Assembly: GCF_964028355.1 (NCBI RefSeq)
Contig: NZ_OZ034761.1
Span: 1,116,001-1,180,000 of the forward strand
Direction: 5' to 3'
Source of the DNA: Wolbachia endosymbiont (group B) of Gerris lacustris
Lineage (GTDB): Bacteria > Pseudomonadota > Alphaproteobacteria > Rickettsiales > Anaplasmataceae
DNA length: 64,000 nt
The notes under the pieces are model-generated. The model saw only the letters and a list, made by a program, of their open reading frames with translations, made no database searches and was not told the DNA's origin. The position numbers and the translations under genes were made by a program. Below, piece after piece: positions 46,518-57,420 of the stretch (the stretch's first letter is position 1; every line of letters begins with the position of its first letter).

Positions 46518-48572
46518 TTAAAGACTATTAGCAACTTTGAATTTCCCTGCACCCAGCTTAAATTTACCTTCACCTCTTGCAAAAGGACCAGTTGGAACAT
46601 CAAGCCACTTATCTTCTTTTGAATCTGCAGCCATACCTTTTACTACCCTATTGTCATTTAGTAAACTCTGTACTAAACGTTCAAGTTTATGTCTGCTAAC
46701 ATTATGAAACATAGGTGGTAATTTATGCCTTTGTTTGAAAATTCCAGGACCACCTGTATGCGTAAATGGATGGCCTTCGTGGGCTGAAAGTTTAATGTAG
46801 TGAATAAGTATATTTTTTAACTCTTCATCAGAGGACTTAATAGCATTAATTTGTTCAGATATATCTTCTAGCAAGCCTGTTGATGAACGCAAATAAGTTC
46901 TTACACTTCTGTCTGCTGCCCCATTGGACTTAACCACTGCTCCCTGATAAATTTTACTATGAGTTCTTTCAAGCTTTAGTGTATTACACACTGAATTTTG
47001 ATGCTCTACTAGTGCAGGCCATAATGCAAAAGAGCATCTAACTCCATCAACAAGTGCAGTTGTACCTCTTATTGCATCTCTTGCTTGTTCTACGGTTGTA
47101 ATTGATCCACATTTAGGTTTTCTCATATGATGTGCAGCAATTACAGTCGCTCCTGTTTCAGTTGCCAAACTTGCAAGCAATCCTGTTGAATACCACCCAA
47201 GTTCTGGATCTGAATTTATATCAGCATGAACAAACGATACTAATGGATCAAAAATAATCAGTTTTAAATTTTCAATTGCATTTAATTGTTCGCTAATACC
47301 TTCAAATTTTTCTGAAGTTTCAGGACATTTACCACGCGTATTGGTTTTTATTATAGAAAATGGTCCTCCTGTGTTTGGCATAGGTACAATAAATACACGA
47401 TCCTGGTACTTTGCTCTATTACCTTCAGGATCAAGACGTTCTAAGCGACGATGTATCTCATCTGCATCATCTTCTGCTGAAAAAATTACCACTGATCCGT
47501 GCTCTTTTACAAGCGAACCAAAACCACAGATCTGATCTGTATCACTTGCAACTTTGAGAGCTAAATCAAGTAGTAGCATTCCTTTGCCTGTATCTCCCAT
47601 AGCAGCTACTATTGAAGTAACGCCTAAAGGAAATAACCCTTCAACTAGGAACTTTTGTGTTGGTACTTCACCTAAATAACGGCTGAGATTCCAATCTAAA
47701 ATATTGAGTTTATCATTTTTCTTTAACCTCCTTTCAATAAACTCAGAAGCTCTTATTCCTTCTAACACACAATCAGCAGCATCCCAGCCTTTTGTTTTAT
47801 TTTGTGGAATATTAAGAATAACAAGTGATTCAACTCCGATCTCTAAAAGCTTTTTTTCAGCATTTTTTGCGTATTTATTACCTGCTTCATCATTATCTGG
47901 CCATATAATAATATGTTTACCCTTTAGGGGCGACCAGTCTGTTTTATCAACATCTGCGTTTGCTCCAGACATTGTTGTTGTAGCTACAATTCCTTGTTCT
48001 ATCAGCGCTTCTGCACATTTTTCTCCTTCAACCAGAATAACTTTATCAGACTTTAAGATTTCTGGAATGTTGTAGAGTGGCCTTATCTCTGGTGCTGCAA
48101 ACTTAGATTGTTTGACATCAAAAGGCTTGTATACTTTTTTCTTTCCTGGAGGATCAGAACGGTAAACTTTTACAATGACCTGGCCATTTTCATCATAATA
48201 ATTCCAACTGTGGGTAATAAATTTCTCGAAGTCTTCATCAACATATTGTTTCTCTCTGTATTTTTTATTATTTCCGAGCCATTCACTTATTGAAGCTATT
48301 ACCTCAGGAAACTCTGTCCTTGCATTCTTTCTATGCACAGCTGCCCAAAGGTCGATAATGTCACCACCTTCTCCAGTTGCAAAATCATTCCATAACCCAG
48401 CTCTACTGCCACTTAATTCTACTACCAGACTTTTTCCTTTGTTACCATGCACATCACCTACGTAAAACTTATCACCACGAAAAGTTCCTCTTGGCAAAAG
48501 GTAGAAAAGGCAAGATCTTATGTTAAGCAATAGTTCTGTTTTATCATTTAAAGATTTAGAATCGATATTCAT
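46518..48572 (-). CDS. Phage toprim-ATPase (primase/helicase-like), 684 aa
   Basis: The N-terminus (LLLNIRSCLFYLLPRGTFRG, GLWNDFATGEGGDIIDLW) resembles primase-type zinc-free domains of phage replication proteins. A toprim-like segment follows at ~177 (ILVEGEKCAEALIEQG) with WPDNDEAG. The C-terminal half is a RepA/RecA-like ATPase with a Walker A variant AAMGDTGKGM (~324) and Walker B LIIFDPLVSFVHAD (~437). The residue after GK is Gly, not Ser/Thr. The protein is ~80% like the one at 59104-61176 (eye estimate). It probably primes or unwinds DNA during phage replication. Confidence 0.75.
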   Translation of the reverse strand: MNIDSKSLNDKTELLLNIRSCLFYLLPRGTFRGDKFYVGDVHGNKGKSLVVELSGSRAGLWNDFATGEGGDIIDLWAAVHRKNARTEFPEVIASISEWLGNNKKYREKQYVDEDFEKFITHSWNYYDENGQVIVKVYRSDPPGKKKVYKPFDVKQSKFAAPEIRPLYNIPEILKSDKVILVEGEKCAEALIEQGIVATTTMSGANADVDKTDWSPLKGKHIIIWPDNDEAGNKYAKNAEKKLLEIGVESLVILNIPQNKTKGWDAADCVLEGIRASEFIERRLKKNDKLNILDWNLSRYLGEVPTQKFLVEGLFPLGVTSIVAAMGDTGKGMLLLDLALKVASDTDQICGFGSLVKEHGSVVIFSAEDDADEIHRRLERLDPEGNRAKYQDRVFIVPMPNTGGPFSIIKTNTRGKCPETSEKFEGISEQLNAIENLKLIIFDPLVSFVHADINSDPELGWYSTGLLASLATETGATVIAAHHMRKPKCGSITTVEQARDAIRGTTALVDGVRCSFALWPALVEHQNSVCNTLKLERTHSKIYQGAVVKSNGAADRSVRTYLRSSTGLLEDISEQINAIKSSDEELKNILIHYIKLSAHEGHPFTHTGGPGIFKQRHKLPPMFHNVSRHKLERLVQSLLNDNRVVKGMAADSKEDKWLDVPTGPFARGEGKFKLGAGKFKVANSL

Positions 48573-48773
48573 AATAAAACCACAAATAACCTTATATAAG
48601 AGTTATTCAAGTTTTGAAGGCTAATGTTTACATCGACATTATTTTAAATGCTACCGCAATTATTCTCAAAAAAAAGCAAGCGAATATCAATAGGTTAAAA
48701 ATCGTACCACAATTATTTAAATTTCTCTGAACCTGCAATTAACCGTCTATAAAGGTCATCCTTGACAGTTATA
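48573..48773. other. Gap upstream of toprim gene with relic ORF
   Basis: No gene. The minus strand reads VKDDLYRRLIAGSEKFK to a stop near 48718, a C-terminal relic cut by IS630 copy 6. Confidence 0.35.
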
Positions 48774-49872
48774 CCAATTCCCGCTATACAAGCAACGAAT
48801 AGACAATAATGGAAAAAAAGCCATACTGGAGTAAGTAAAATAGCGAGGTTTAGATGGCATTAAGATCAAAATTATTGGATGAAAAAGTGGTGGAATCAGC
48901 AAAAGAGATGCTGAAGAAAGTAAGAAATAATGCGTATGTTGCAAAAAAACTAAATGCTGTAATTGCAGCAAAAAAGCACAGTATAACAGCTGTAGCAAAA
49001 ATATGTTGCATTTCGAGAAAGGCAATTACTACATGGATAAAGCACATAAAATTTGGAAGAGAAGAAAAATTATTTTCTCCACCTCAACGCCGTAGAAAAA
49101 CTATATTGAACCAAAGTCAACTTGAACAAATTGAGGTGTGGATAGAGGAAAACCCCAATATTACTATTAGAGAAATGAGAATAAGAATCCAAGAAAGATT
49201 TGGTTTGAATATCAGCAAATCCACAATACATCGTAATATGCAAAGAATGAAATTCTCATATATCACACCAAGACCAGTTCATAGTGGACAGGATAAAAAT
49301 AAGCAAGAGGAGTTTAAAAAAAAACCTCAATGAAACTATTGTCATGCATTCTGAAAAAGAGCTATTTTTCTTCGATGAATCACGGTTTGGTACACATTCA
49401 AAAGTTGGACATGGGTGGTTTAAAAAAGGCAGTAGGACACAGGTTAAGGTAAAATTAGGTAGGGAAAATTTTTATCTCTATAGTGCAGTTAATCCCAGAA
49501 ATGGAGAGAATTTTAGCTTATTTGCACCAAACGTCAACACTGCTTGTATAAATATATTCCTTGAACAGATGTCGCAATATTTAGGAATACGAAAGGCTTT
49601 TCTCGTGATGGATTGCGCTAGTTGGCATAAGTCAAAAAGTTTAAAGATACCTAAAAATATCGAAATTATATACCTACCACCATACTCACCTGACCTCAAT
49701 CCTGTTGAGAGGTTTTGGTTATATATAAAACAGAACATTTTGCGCAATAAAATCTACGATACAATTGTTCTGCTTGAGAGCGCTTTGTGTAAATTTATTA
49801 CCTCTCTTTCCCCTTCCACGGTTAAACAACTCTGCAATGCTTCTTATTTGGTTCATTAATAATGAGAGTTGG
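48774..49872 (+). mobile_element. IS630-type element, copy 6
   Basis: A 1099-bp complete copy flanked by TA. It was inserted into IS256-B, whose remaining part continues at 49873. Confidence 0.92.
48854..49859 (+). CDS. IS630 family transposase (two frames, programmed frameshift)
   Basis: orfA 48854-49333 and orfB 49284-49859; overlapping at the A9 tract. Confidence 0.9.
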
Positions 49873-50854
49873 TATAACACCAAGAGATAGGGAGGGAAGC
49901 TTTGAACCACAAATAGTCAAAAAAAGGCAAACAAGCCTACATCCAGAACTTGAAGCAAAGGTCTTAAGCACATATGCCAGTGGCATGGGATACAGAGATA
50001 TAGCTTCACATGTTGAGGAAATATATGACCACAAAATATCAGCAGCAGAGATATCTAGTATTACCGATAAACTGCTACCAGTAATCAATGAATGGCGCAG
50101 CCGCCCACTGCAATCAGTGTATCCAATAGTATTTATGGATGGCATGTTTTTTAAGGTCAAGGAGGACGGACATTGCATAAGTAAATGTATGTATAATATA
50201 TTGGGCATAAATCAAAATGGCAGAAAAGAAGTATTAGGTTTTTATTTGGCTGAAAGTGAAGGAGCTAACTTCTGGTTGGGAGTACTAAATGACCTCAAAG
50301 AAAGAGGAGTAGAAGATATTCTAATTGCCTGTATTGATGGGCTAAAAAGCTTTCCTACCGCTATAAATAGTGTATTTCCTAAAGCAGAAGTACAGCTATG
50401 CATAGTGCATCAGATAAGGAATTCACTGAAGTATGTATCTAGCAAAGATGTAAAAGTTTTCATAAATGATTTGAAAAAAATATATCGTGCTTCAAGTAAA
50501 GAGATTGCTGAGAATTATTTGCTTGAGCTGGAAGAAAAATGGAGTGAAAAATATCCCTTGGTTACAAAATCATGGCAAAACAATTGGGAAAATTTGTCTG
50601 GTTATTTTAAGTATTCTGGACCAGTTAGGAAGCTGATTTACACCACCAATCCAATTGAGGGATTGCATAGACAAATTAGGAAATTTACTAAAACTAAGGG
50701 CTCATTTACTAATACAAATGCCTTGTACAAACAGGTATATTGTGCTATAAAAAAGGTAGAGCAAAAGTGGACTACAGCTTTGCCTAATTGGTCATTAACT
50801 ATGTCTCAGCTTGACATTTTCTTTCCCAACAGACTGAAAATTGAGTTGAACTAA
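49873..50854 (+). pseudogene. IS256-B transposase, N-terminally truncated
   Basis: About 325 codons (TPRDREGSFEPQIVKKRQ to FPNRLKIELN) with all catalytic segments (VFMDGMFFKV, ACIDGLKSFP, TTNPIEGLHRQ). The first ~85 codons are missing; the reading frame's ATG at 49862 belongs to the IS630 end. It is close to but distinct from IS256-A. Confidence 0.85.
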
Positions 50855-50888
50855 AAATGCGGCTTGACACAGTTTATTTAACACTCCC
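49873..50888 (+). mobile_element. IS256-B element, N-terminally truncated
   Basis: The part of IS256-B from TCACCAAGAGATAGG-like sequence (49873) to the terminal ...AACACTCCC at 50888, ending inside the XRE remnant. Its 5' part was lost when IS630 copy 6 entered. Confidence 0.88.
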
Positions 50889-51045
50889 GCCTTTCGATTG
50901 AAATTCTACGGTTCCCTTTTTCATATTGCAGTATTACCCAGTACTTTACACCAATTTTCTCTGCTAAATCTTTCTGAGTGTACCCTCGCTCTAACCTCCA
51001 ATTTTTTACTTTTTGCCCTACCTCACAGTCTAGACTTTTTTTCAT
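50889..51045 (-). pseudogene. XRE regulator, N-terminal fragment cut by IS256-B
   Basis: ATG at 51045. The reading frame MKKSLDCEVGQKVKNWRLER, then GYTQKDLAEKIGVKYWVILQ and YEKGNRRISI, equals the start of the XRE gene at 7746-8651 almost residue by residue. The gene ends at the IS256-B junction. Confidence 0.8.
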
Positions 51046-51132
51046 ACAAAGAACCATACATATAATATTTTCTACTATAGCTCAAAGGCTCCAGATATAA
51101 TAGCTAGACTCTGGAACCTTTAAATTGATGAA

Positions 51133-52296
51133 TTAAAGTGCCCTACAAGTTTCTTTACTATTTTCACGTACTTTGTCTGCCCATGAAAACAATTTTTCAC
51201 TTACTTCCTTCTGCTTTTCACTCCATATGCCACATCTAGTGAAACTACCTTTTTCTACTGCTTCTTTAACCGTTATTCCAGCAAAAAGACAATTTTTTCC
51301 TATTTCTTCGCCTCTTTTTTCTAACTCAGCCCACATTTCCTTATTTGCTATTCTCACTTGCACCTGATTTGCATCTTGGTACAATATGATATTTAGCTTG
51401 CCAGCGCTTGTAGGAAATTCTAATACAATAGAGCTTCCATCTGACATATCGGTATAGTTTCTTATACCTCCCTTCTCACTTTTAACCTCAACTGCATTAT
51501 TACCAATTTTTAAAATATTACTTCCTAACTCTCTCAGTATTTTTGCTACCTCTACCTTGCTATTATCAGAAAATTCTATATACGATGTTGTATTGTCTAT
51601 CTCGATATCTATTAATTCTCCTTCTTGAACAGCACTTTCGCCAGCCTTCTCTAGTTCTTCTAGCTGCCTATCTATCTGTGGCTGAACTTCTGGTTGTAGC
51701 TCATTATAGATTTCACCTATCAATTTATTCTCCAATAAAGTATCATGAAACTCTGCACCGTTTAGCATTAATTTACGTATTAGCTTTTTACGATCAGCCT
51801 TATCAAATTTATGAAAATGTGTGCCCAATATTACATACTCAGCAAAGCTCCATTCCCCATCATTACATGCATTTAGCCTTCCTCCAGATGCTAATACTTG
51901 GTCTATGGCTTTATGCAATTCATTTACGCTTTTTGCCTCTACTACAGAACTCTTAAACCAGCTTAACTTTTCACTTTCGCTTGCATTTGGCTTTATTTTT
52001 TTCAAAGCTGAAGTAAATGGATTTAAATATTCTGCTTGATCGTTTAAAGGTTTTGTACCATATATATAATCAAGCCCTTTTCCATAGTTGATTTGAACGT
52101 CTCTATTAGAGGAGGGCACTTCTCCAGGTTTTTTAGCCTTATTAATTTTGCTTACAAAAGTAGGCTGCTGGCTAGTACGACCAATTCCTATAATAGCATT
52201 TAACATCTCACCTTCTGATAATTTATCAAGATCAACGTTTAATTGATAAGTACCTCCTTTCTTATCATCAAAAGGTACAATTATTTTATTACCCAT
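51133..52296 (-). CDS. WO-associated protein with conserved C-terminal domain (387 aa)
   Basis: The cassette-2 counterpart of the protein at 8729-9850. From residue ~110 the two are nearly the same (SVNELHKAIDQVLASGGRLN, FAEYVILGTHFHKF, SYIEFSDNSKVEVAKILREL, GIRNYTDMSDGSSI); the first ~100 residues differ more and start with MGNKIIVPFDDKKGGTYQL. No recognised family. Confidence 0.6.
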   Translation of the reverse strand: MGNKIIVPFDDKKGGTYQLNVDLDKLSEGEMLNAIIGIGRTSQQPTFVSKINKAKKPGEVPSSNRDVQINYGKGLDYIYGTKPLNDQAEYLNPFTSALKKIKPNASESEKLSWFKSSVVEAKSVNELHKAIDQVLASGGRLNACNDGEWSFAEYVILGTHFHKFDKADRKKLIRKLMLNGAEFHDTLLENKLIGEIYNELQPEVQPQIDRQLEELEKAGESAVQEGELIDIEIDNTTSYIEFSDNSKVEVAKILRELGSNILKIGNNAVEVKSEKGGIRNYTDMSDGSSIVLEFPTSAGKLNIILYQDANQVQVRIANKEMWAELEKRGEEIGKNCLFAGITVKEAVEKGSFTRCGIWSEKQKEVSEKLFSWADKVRENSKETCRAL

Positions 52297-52403
52297 ATTA
52301 TCCTCACTATTAAAAATACTTTTTAAGCGTACAATAAACTTTATTATTATACATTCTATTACTCATTATAAATTATAGTGAGTAGATTTGCAAATACTTT
52401 CTA

Positions 52404-53060
52404 CTATAACAATCCGTTTTCTCGAAAGCTGAAATAGCCTCCACTTGTGATGATAATATGGTCAAATAATCTAATGCTTACAGTACTACATGCTGCTGCT
52501 AAGCTCTTCGTTACTTCTTGATCTTCTTCTGATGGTTCTAAGCGTCCCCCAGGATGGTTGTGTGACATTATTACTAATGTTGCATTCTTTATTAATGCTT
52601 TTCTTATAATTTCCTTTATGTATACTGGTGCTTTTTCCATTTCACCAATATAGGATTCTTCTCCGATTAGTTGGCGCCTTTTATTCAAGTACAGTATTTT
52701 TACACATTCCCTCTCTGCATGACCTATACTTACGTTCAAGTATTCTACTAGCCCTTGTAAGTCCATGATTGGTTCTCCCTTGAGCTTTTCTCTCAGTACC
52801 CTTTCTAGTGTTTCCTTAACGCACATAATCATTGCTATTGAAGAATCAGTTACTCCTTCTATGACTTTCAGGTCATCCATTTCTCGGCCTAAAATCCTTC
52901 CTACTCCCGTATAAGTATTCACCAGATTTTTAGCAATTTCTTGAGCTTGCGGCCTTTCATGTACTGCACTTAGAAACGTTTCCATTATTTCACGATCAAG
53001 TAGTGCTTTGCCTTTGCTTTCTAATATTCTGAATTCGATTTCCTCTTTACTTTTATTCAT
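52404..53060 (-). CDS. radC: RadC family protein (JAMM/MPN)
   Basis: A 218-aa intact RadC-like protein. The helix-hairpin-helix part (VNTYTGVGRILGREMDDLKV, then IEGVTDSSIAMIM) is followed by the JAMM domain: ESYIGEMEKAPVYIKEIIRK, VIMSHNHPGGRLEPSEEDQE with H-x-H and the distant Ser/Asp, and RLFDHIIITSGGYFS. The same gene in cassette 1 has a 2-bp deletion. RadC proteins occur on many mobile elements; activity is not established. Confidence 0.88.
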   Translation of the reverse strand: MNKSKEEIEFRILESKGKALLDREIMETFLSAVHERPQAQEIAKNLVNTYTGVGRILGREMDDLKVIEGVTDSSIAMIMCVKETLERVLREKLKGEPIMDLQGLVEYLNVSIGHAERECVKILYLNKRRQLIGEESYIGEMEKAPVYIKEIIRKALIKNATLVIMSHNHPGGRLEPSEEDQEVTKSLAAACSTVSIRLFDHIIITSGGYFSFRENGLL

Positions 53061-53231
53061 ATAATTTACCCTTCACTAACAACAAACTTTTTTTAAATAT
53101 TTACTGCTGTTTTTTTATCAGCATTGGCATAGAGCCATAGCTTTCGAGTGAAGTCAAATCAATTTCTCAATCTTTTTTACTTATTTTTTCATCAAGAGGT
53201 AAGGATATTAACATATGGTGATTTTTTTATT

Positions 53232-54152
53232 TTAAACTTGTTGAATTTCGCCTAAAGAGAGGCCTGTTATTTGCAAAATAATATCGGTAGAAATTCCTTT
53301 TTTAACTAAGTTCTTTGCAATTTTGATTCTTTCTTCTTCTCTAATTTTCTCCTCACAAATTTGTATGCTTTTAAACATAGATTTTATTAGTACATTACGT
53401 AGTTCTTGGCTTTCAATCTTTTTGTATTCTTCAATTAAATTCGGTAGTTCATTTTCTACTTTACTACCTTCCTCTATTAGCAGATCTGTAATACTAATCG
53501 ATAATGTTTCTGCTATTGCATATAATTTTTCCAGTGGAATAGCTACACGTCCTTGTTCATAGTTGCTTATTTCATCACGTGTTATATCCATTTTCTCAGC
53601 CAAATCCTTTTGAGTATACTCTCTCACTAGCCTCCATTCTTTTATCTTCTTTCCTATTTGGCAGTAAATAGAACCTCCTTTTTCTTCAACACATTCATCA
53701 GCAGACAGACCAATTGTTTTTGAAACAGTATCAACAGAAACTCCTGCTTTAACCAGACCTTTTGCAATTTTTATTTTTTCCGATTTTCTACTACTTTTCT
53801 CACCAACTCGGGTAAATTTTGCTAGCAAGTAAAACACCTTGTGCAACTCTTGATCATTAATCGTTTTATATTTTCTTACTAGATTTAATATTTCCTCTTC
53901 CTCGTCTTCAAGGCGGATTTTTTCATTTGATACAGGAATCAGATCCGTAATACTAATTGATAACACCTTTGCTATAGCGTATAACTTTTCAATCGAAATT
54001 TTTCGTGTTCCTTTTTCATATTGTAGTACTACTTGATACGTTACGCCAATTTTTCCCGCTAAATCTTTTTGAGTATAACCTCGCTTTAACCTCCAGCTCC
54101 TTACTTTTTGTGCTATTTGGTACCTTATGGAAACAGTAGTATGCTTTGCCAT
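53232..54152 (-). CDS. XRE-family transcriptional regulator with two HTH domains
   Basis: A 306-aa regulator, paralogue of 10782-11693. HTH 1 is VRSWRLKRGYTQKDLAGKIG and HTH 2 IKEWRLVREYTQKDLAEKMD. Tail motifs IAKGLVKAGVSVDTVSKTIG and IAKNLVKKGISTDIILQITG follow. It is divergent from the Rpn nuclease gene 129 bp away. Confidence 0.85.
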   Translation of the reverse strand: MAKHTTVSIRYQIAQKVRSWRLKRGYTQKDLAGKIGVTYQVVLQYEKGTRKISIEKLYAIAKVLSISITDLIPVSNEKIRLEDEEEEILNLVRKYKTINDQELHKVFYLLAKFTRVGEKSSRKSEKIKIAKGLVKAGVSVDTVSKTIGLSADECVEEKGGSIYCQIGKKIKEWRLVREYTQKDLAEKMDITRDEISNYEQGRVAIPLEKLYAIAETLSISITDLLIEEGSKVENELPNLIEEYKKIESQELRNVLIKSMFKSIQICEEKIREEERIKIAKNLVKKGISTDIILQITGLSLGEIQQV

Positions 54153-54224
54153 ACAGAAATAGATATTATATAGGTTAATACTACCAAATAAAGATATACA
54201 AAAACTTCTATGTTTGAATTTTAG

Positions 54225-54253
54225 TTGAATATTTCTTTAGAATTGTGTATAAT
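54225..54253 (+). promoter_or_regulatory. Sigma70-like promoter of second Rpn nuclease gene
   Basis: TTGAAT, a 17-bp spacer and TATAAT; same boxes and spacer length as at 11767-11795. Confidence 0.7.
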
Positions 54254-54280
54254 CATCAATGCTTTTTAGGTTAATTTATC

Positions 54281-55234
54281 ATGGCTTTTTCTAAATTCCT
54301 TGATGCACGCAATGATTATGCCTTCAAAAGAATATTTGGCACCGAGAAGAATAAAGATATTCTCATTCATTTCTTGAACGATATTTTAGGCTTCACTGGC
54401 TTAGCTGCTATCCACGATGTTGAATTCTTAGCTACCATTTTGGACCCTGAAATTGCCGCTAAAAAGCAGAGTATTGTCGATGTTCTTTGTAAAGACTCTC
54501 AAGGTTCAAGATACATCATAGAAATGCAGTTTACTAAGACCAAAGGCTTCGAAAAGCGTGCTCAATATTATGCTGCCAAAGCCTACTCAAGTCAAGCTGA
54601 TCAGGGTGATGAGTATCATAACCTCAAGGAAATTATCTTTATTGCTGTTGCTGATTGTATTATTTTTCCAGATAAGGCTGAGTACAAATCTAATCATGTC
54701 ATTTTAGATCAAAATAGCTTTGAACATGACTTAAAGGATTTTTACTTCGTATTCATAGAATTACCAAAATTTACAAAGACGAAGGAAGATCAATTAGAAA
54801 ATATAGTAGAAAAATGGTGTTATTTTTTCCGATATGCAGCAGAAACAAGCGAAGAGGACCTAGATAAAATAGTTGGTAGTGACGTAATAATAAAACGAGC
54901 TTATGAAGAGATGAATAAGTTTAATTGGTCAGAAGAAGAGTTACTAGCATATGAACAAATGAAAAAACGCATAATGGATGAGATTGCTGCTTTTGCTCAA
55001 AAATTTGATGAGGGTCTTAAAGTAGGTCAAGAAAAAGGTAGACAAGAAGGCATCCTCATTGGTGAAGAACGTGGCATCAAAATTGGCGCAGAAAAAGGTA
55101 GAGAAGAGGGAGAAAAAAAGACTAAAATAGCTGTGGCCAAAAACTCACTCAAGGCCGGTGTCTCTATAGATGTTATCGCTCAAATTACCGGTCTCTCTCA
55201 TTCTGAAATTTTACAACTCAGGGAAAAAACATAA
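54281..55234 (+). CDS. Rpn family PD-(D/E)XK nuclease / putative transposase
   Basis: A 317-aa paralogue of 11823-12740. Core: FLDARNDYAFKRIFGTEKNK, IVDVLCKDSQG, IIEMQFTKTKGFEKRAQYY. The C-terminal helical extension is longer (QEKGRQEGILIGEERGIKI) and ends in VAKNSLKAGVSIDVIAQITG. Confidence 0.85.
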   Translation: MAFSKFLDARNDYAFKRIFGTEKNKDILIHFLNDILGFTGLAAIHDVEFLATILDPEIAAKKQSIVDVLCKDSQGSRYIIEMQFTKTKGFEKRAQYYAAKAYSSQADQGDEYHNLKEIIFIAVADCIIFPDKAEYKSNHVILDQNSFEHDLKDFYFVFIELPKFTKTKEDQLENIVEKWCYFFRYAAETSEEDLDKIVGSDVIIKRAYEEMNKFNWSEEELLAYEQMKKRIMDEIAAFAQKFDEGLKVGQEKGRQEGILIGEERGIKIGAEKGREEGEKKTKIAVAKNSLKAGVSIDVIAQITGLSHSEILQLREKT

Positions 55235-55440
55235 ATACTACAACTTATTCATTTTACTTTTCAACATTTATGAAAATCTTTCCTAAGTTAGACATACCCC
55301 TTAATTAAGAGTCTAATGAACTGTCTAAAACAGCTATAAAGATTGCACATAGAATTATATAAATTACTATCATAACGTTACCCAAACTTCTATATCAAAG
55401 CTACGTGCTGTAAGTTCAATATGGAAAATACATTAATCAC
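55235..55440. other. Intergenic region conserved with cassette 1
   Basis: No ORF. Near-identical to 12741-12936. Confidence 0.6.
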
Positions 55441-55551
55441 TTAGCAGTTAATGTCTACTTCATCCATTTTAGTATTAAGACCATCAAACTTGATACTGGT
55501 TTCCCTAATTATTTTGGCTACCCTCACTTTAAATTTTCCACTACTTGACAT
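55441..55551 (-). CDS. Conserved small ORF (36 aa), second copy
   Basis: ATG at 55551, stop at 55441: MSSSGKFKVRVAKII then ETSIKFDGLNTKMDEVDINC. It has the same length and end as the ORF at 12937-13047. A purine-rich GAGATGGAG lies 8 bp before the ATG. Confidence 0.5.
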   Translation of the reverse strand: MSSSGKFKVRVAKIIRETSIKFDGLNTKMDEVDINC

Positions 55552-55609
55552 ATTATATCTCCATCTCTCATATTTTAATCTACCTACTGAGGTTATTCAC
55601 AAGCTTATA

Positions 55610-56708
55610 CCAACTCTCATTATTAATGAACCAAATAAGAAGCATTGCAGAGTTGTTTAACCGTGGAAGGGGAAAGAGAGGTAATAAATTTACACAAAGC
55701 GCTCTCAAGCAGAACAATTGTATCGTAGATTTTATTGCGCAAAATGTTCTGTTTTATATATAACCAAAACCTCTCAACAGGATTGAGGTCAGGTGAGTAT
55801 GGTGGTAGGTATATAATTTCGATATTTTTAGGTATCTTTAAACTTTTTGACTTATGCCAACTAGCGCAATCCATCACGAGAAAAGCCTTTCGTATTCCTA
55901 AATATTGCGACATCTGTTCAAGGAATATATTTATACAAGCAGTGTTGACGTTTGGTGCAAATAAGCTAAAATTCTCTCCATTTCTGGGATTAACTGCACT
56001 ATAGAGATAAAAATTTTCCCTACCTAATTTTACCTTAACCTGTGTCCTACTGCCTTTTTTAAACCACCCATGTCCAACTTTTGAATGTGTACCAAACCGT
56101 GATTCATCGAAGAAAAATAGCTCTTTTTCAGAATGCATGACAATAGTTTCATTGAGGTTTTTTTTTAAACTCCTCTTGCTTATTTTTATCCTGTCCACTA
56201 TGAACTGGTCTTGGTGTGATATATGAGAATTTCATTCTTTGCATATTACGATGTATTGTGGATTTGCTGATATTCAAACCAAATCTTTCTTGGATTCTTA
56301 TTCTCATTTCTCTAATAGTAATATTGGGGTTTTCCTCTATCTACACCTCAATTTGTTCAAGTTGACTTTGGTTCAATATAGTTTTTCTACGGCGTTGAGG
56401 TGGAGAAAATAATTTTTCTTCTCTTCCAAATTTTATGTGCTTTATCCATGTAGTAATTGCCTTTCTCGAAATGCAACATATTTTTGCTACAGCTGTTATA
56501 CTGTGCTTTTTTGCTGCAATTACAGCATTTAGTTTTTTTGCAACATACGCATTATTTCTTACTTTCTTCAGCATCTCTTTTGCTGATTCCACCACTTTTT
56601 CATCCAATAATTTTGATCTTAATGCCATCTAAACCTCGCTATTTTACTTACTCCAGTATGGCTTTTTTTCCATTATTGTCTATTCGTTGCTTGTATAGCG
56701 GGAATTGG
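55610..56708 (-). mobile_element. IS630-type element, copy 7
   Basis: A 1099-bp complete copy flanked by TA. One base change makes a stop codon in orfA. Confidence 0.9.
55623..56628 (-). pseudogene. IS630 transposase with nonsense mutation
   Basis: Compared with the other full copies, CCACACC at the start of the second half of orfA is CTACACC here, turning Trp into a stop near 56341. orfA is 95 aa instead of 159, so no full transposase can be made. orfB is intact. Confidence 0.85.
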
Positions 56709-57420
56709 TATAAGTTGTTTGAATCTGGCCGTTCATCTGGCTTATTATTTTGAAAAAATATTTTACAACAAATAAAAAACGTGATAGACTAAAGTAAGTT
56801 TTTTTGTAATCGGTAGAGGTTCAAAGTAAGAAAGGATTTAGAAATGCCTCGTAATTGAGTTTTAAGCTATCTTACATGAGCAACTTAGGTCTAAGTGATG
56901 AATTGTACCCTAAAGTCGTAAAATCCCTTTAAAATCGTACTAACCGCAATTGTCTCTAAATTTTATTTTTTTCATTAAATCTAAATAATGTTTTTCGGTG
57001 GTCTTTTTGATCTTCCTTCTTTTTGATAAGTTTTATTTATTTGTAGTTTATATATTTATTTTATTTATTATTTATTACTATTGTTATTATATATATATAA
57101 TATATAAGAGTTTTAGGAATGGTAAAATCAGCCATATTAGCTAACTTTAAGTATGTAGTTACTAGGAATGCTTTTAGGAATGTAGGTCAAAAAGTCTAGG
57201 TTTTATGCAGGTTTTAGCTTCCTTGATTTCTAACTGTTTAGTGAATAACCCAGGAATCAGTAATGTAATTCAACCATTTGATGTCTTATCCCTTTTTAAT
57301 TGAAATCATAGCTTATAATAGGTTATAGTTTCTGGCTCCAAAGTTAATATTTTTGATTAAGTAGATAGAATAAAAAAAATAGATTAAACTCTGAGATATT
57401 TAAAGAGCATACCAGTGTCT
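56709..57420. other. Non-coding region with third copy of the intergenic repeat
   Basis: About 700 bp with no gene. It contains the repeat at 56746-57130 and an AT-rich tail before the 510-aa gene's end. Confidence 0.55.
56746..57130 (+). repeat. Intergenic repeat, copy 3
   Basis: Homologous to 44899-45300: ATATTTTACAACAAATAAAA, TAATTGAGTTTTAAGCTATC, AATTGTACCCTAAAGTC and the ATATATAT run with ATAATATATAAGA. Confidence 0.65.

Larger units (their letters stand above)
50889..55551. repeat. Regulatory cassette 2 (duplicate of cassette 1)
   Basis: See cassette 1. The first XRE is truncated by IS256-B, but RadC is intact. Confidence 0.85.
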
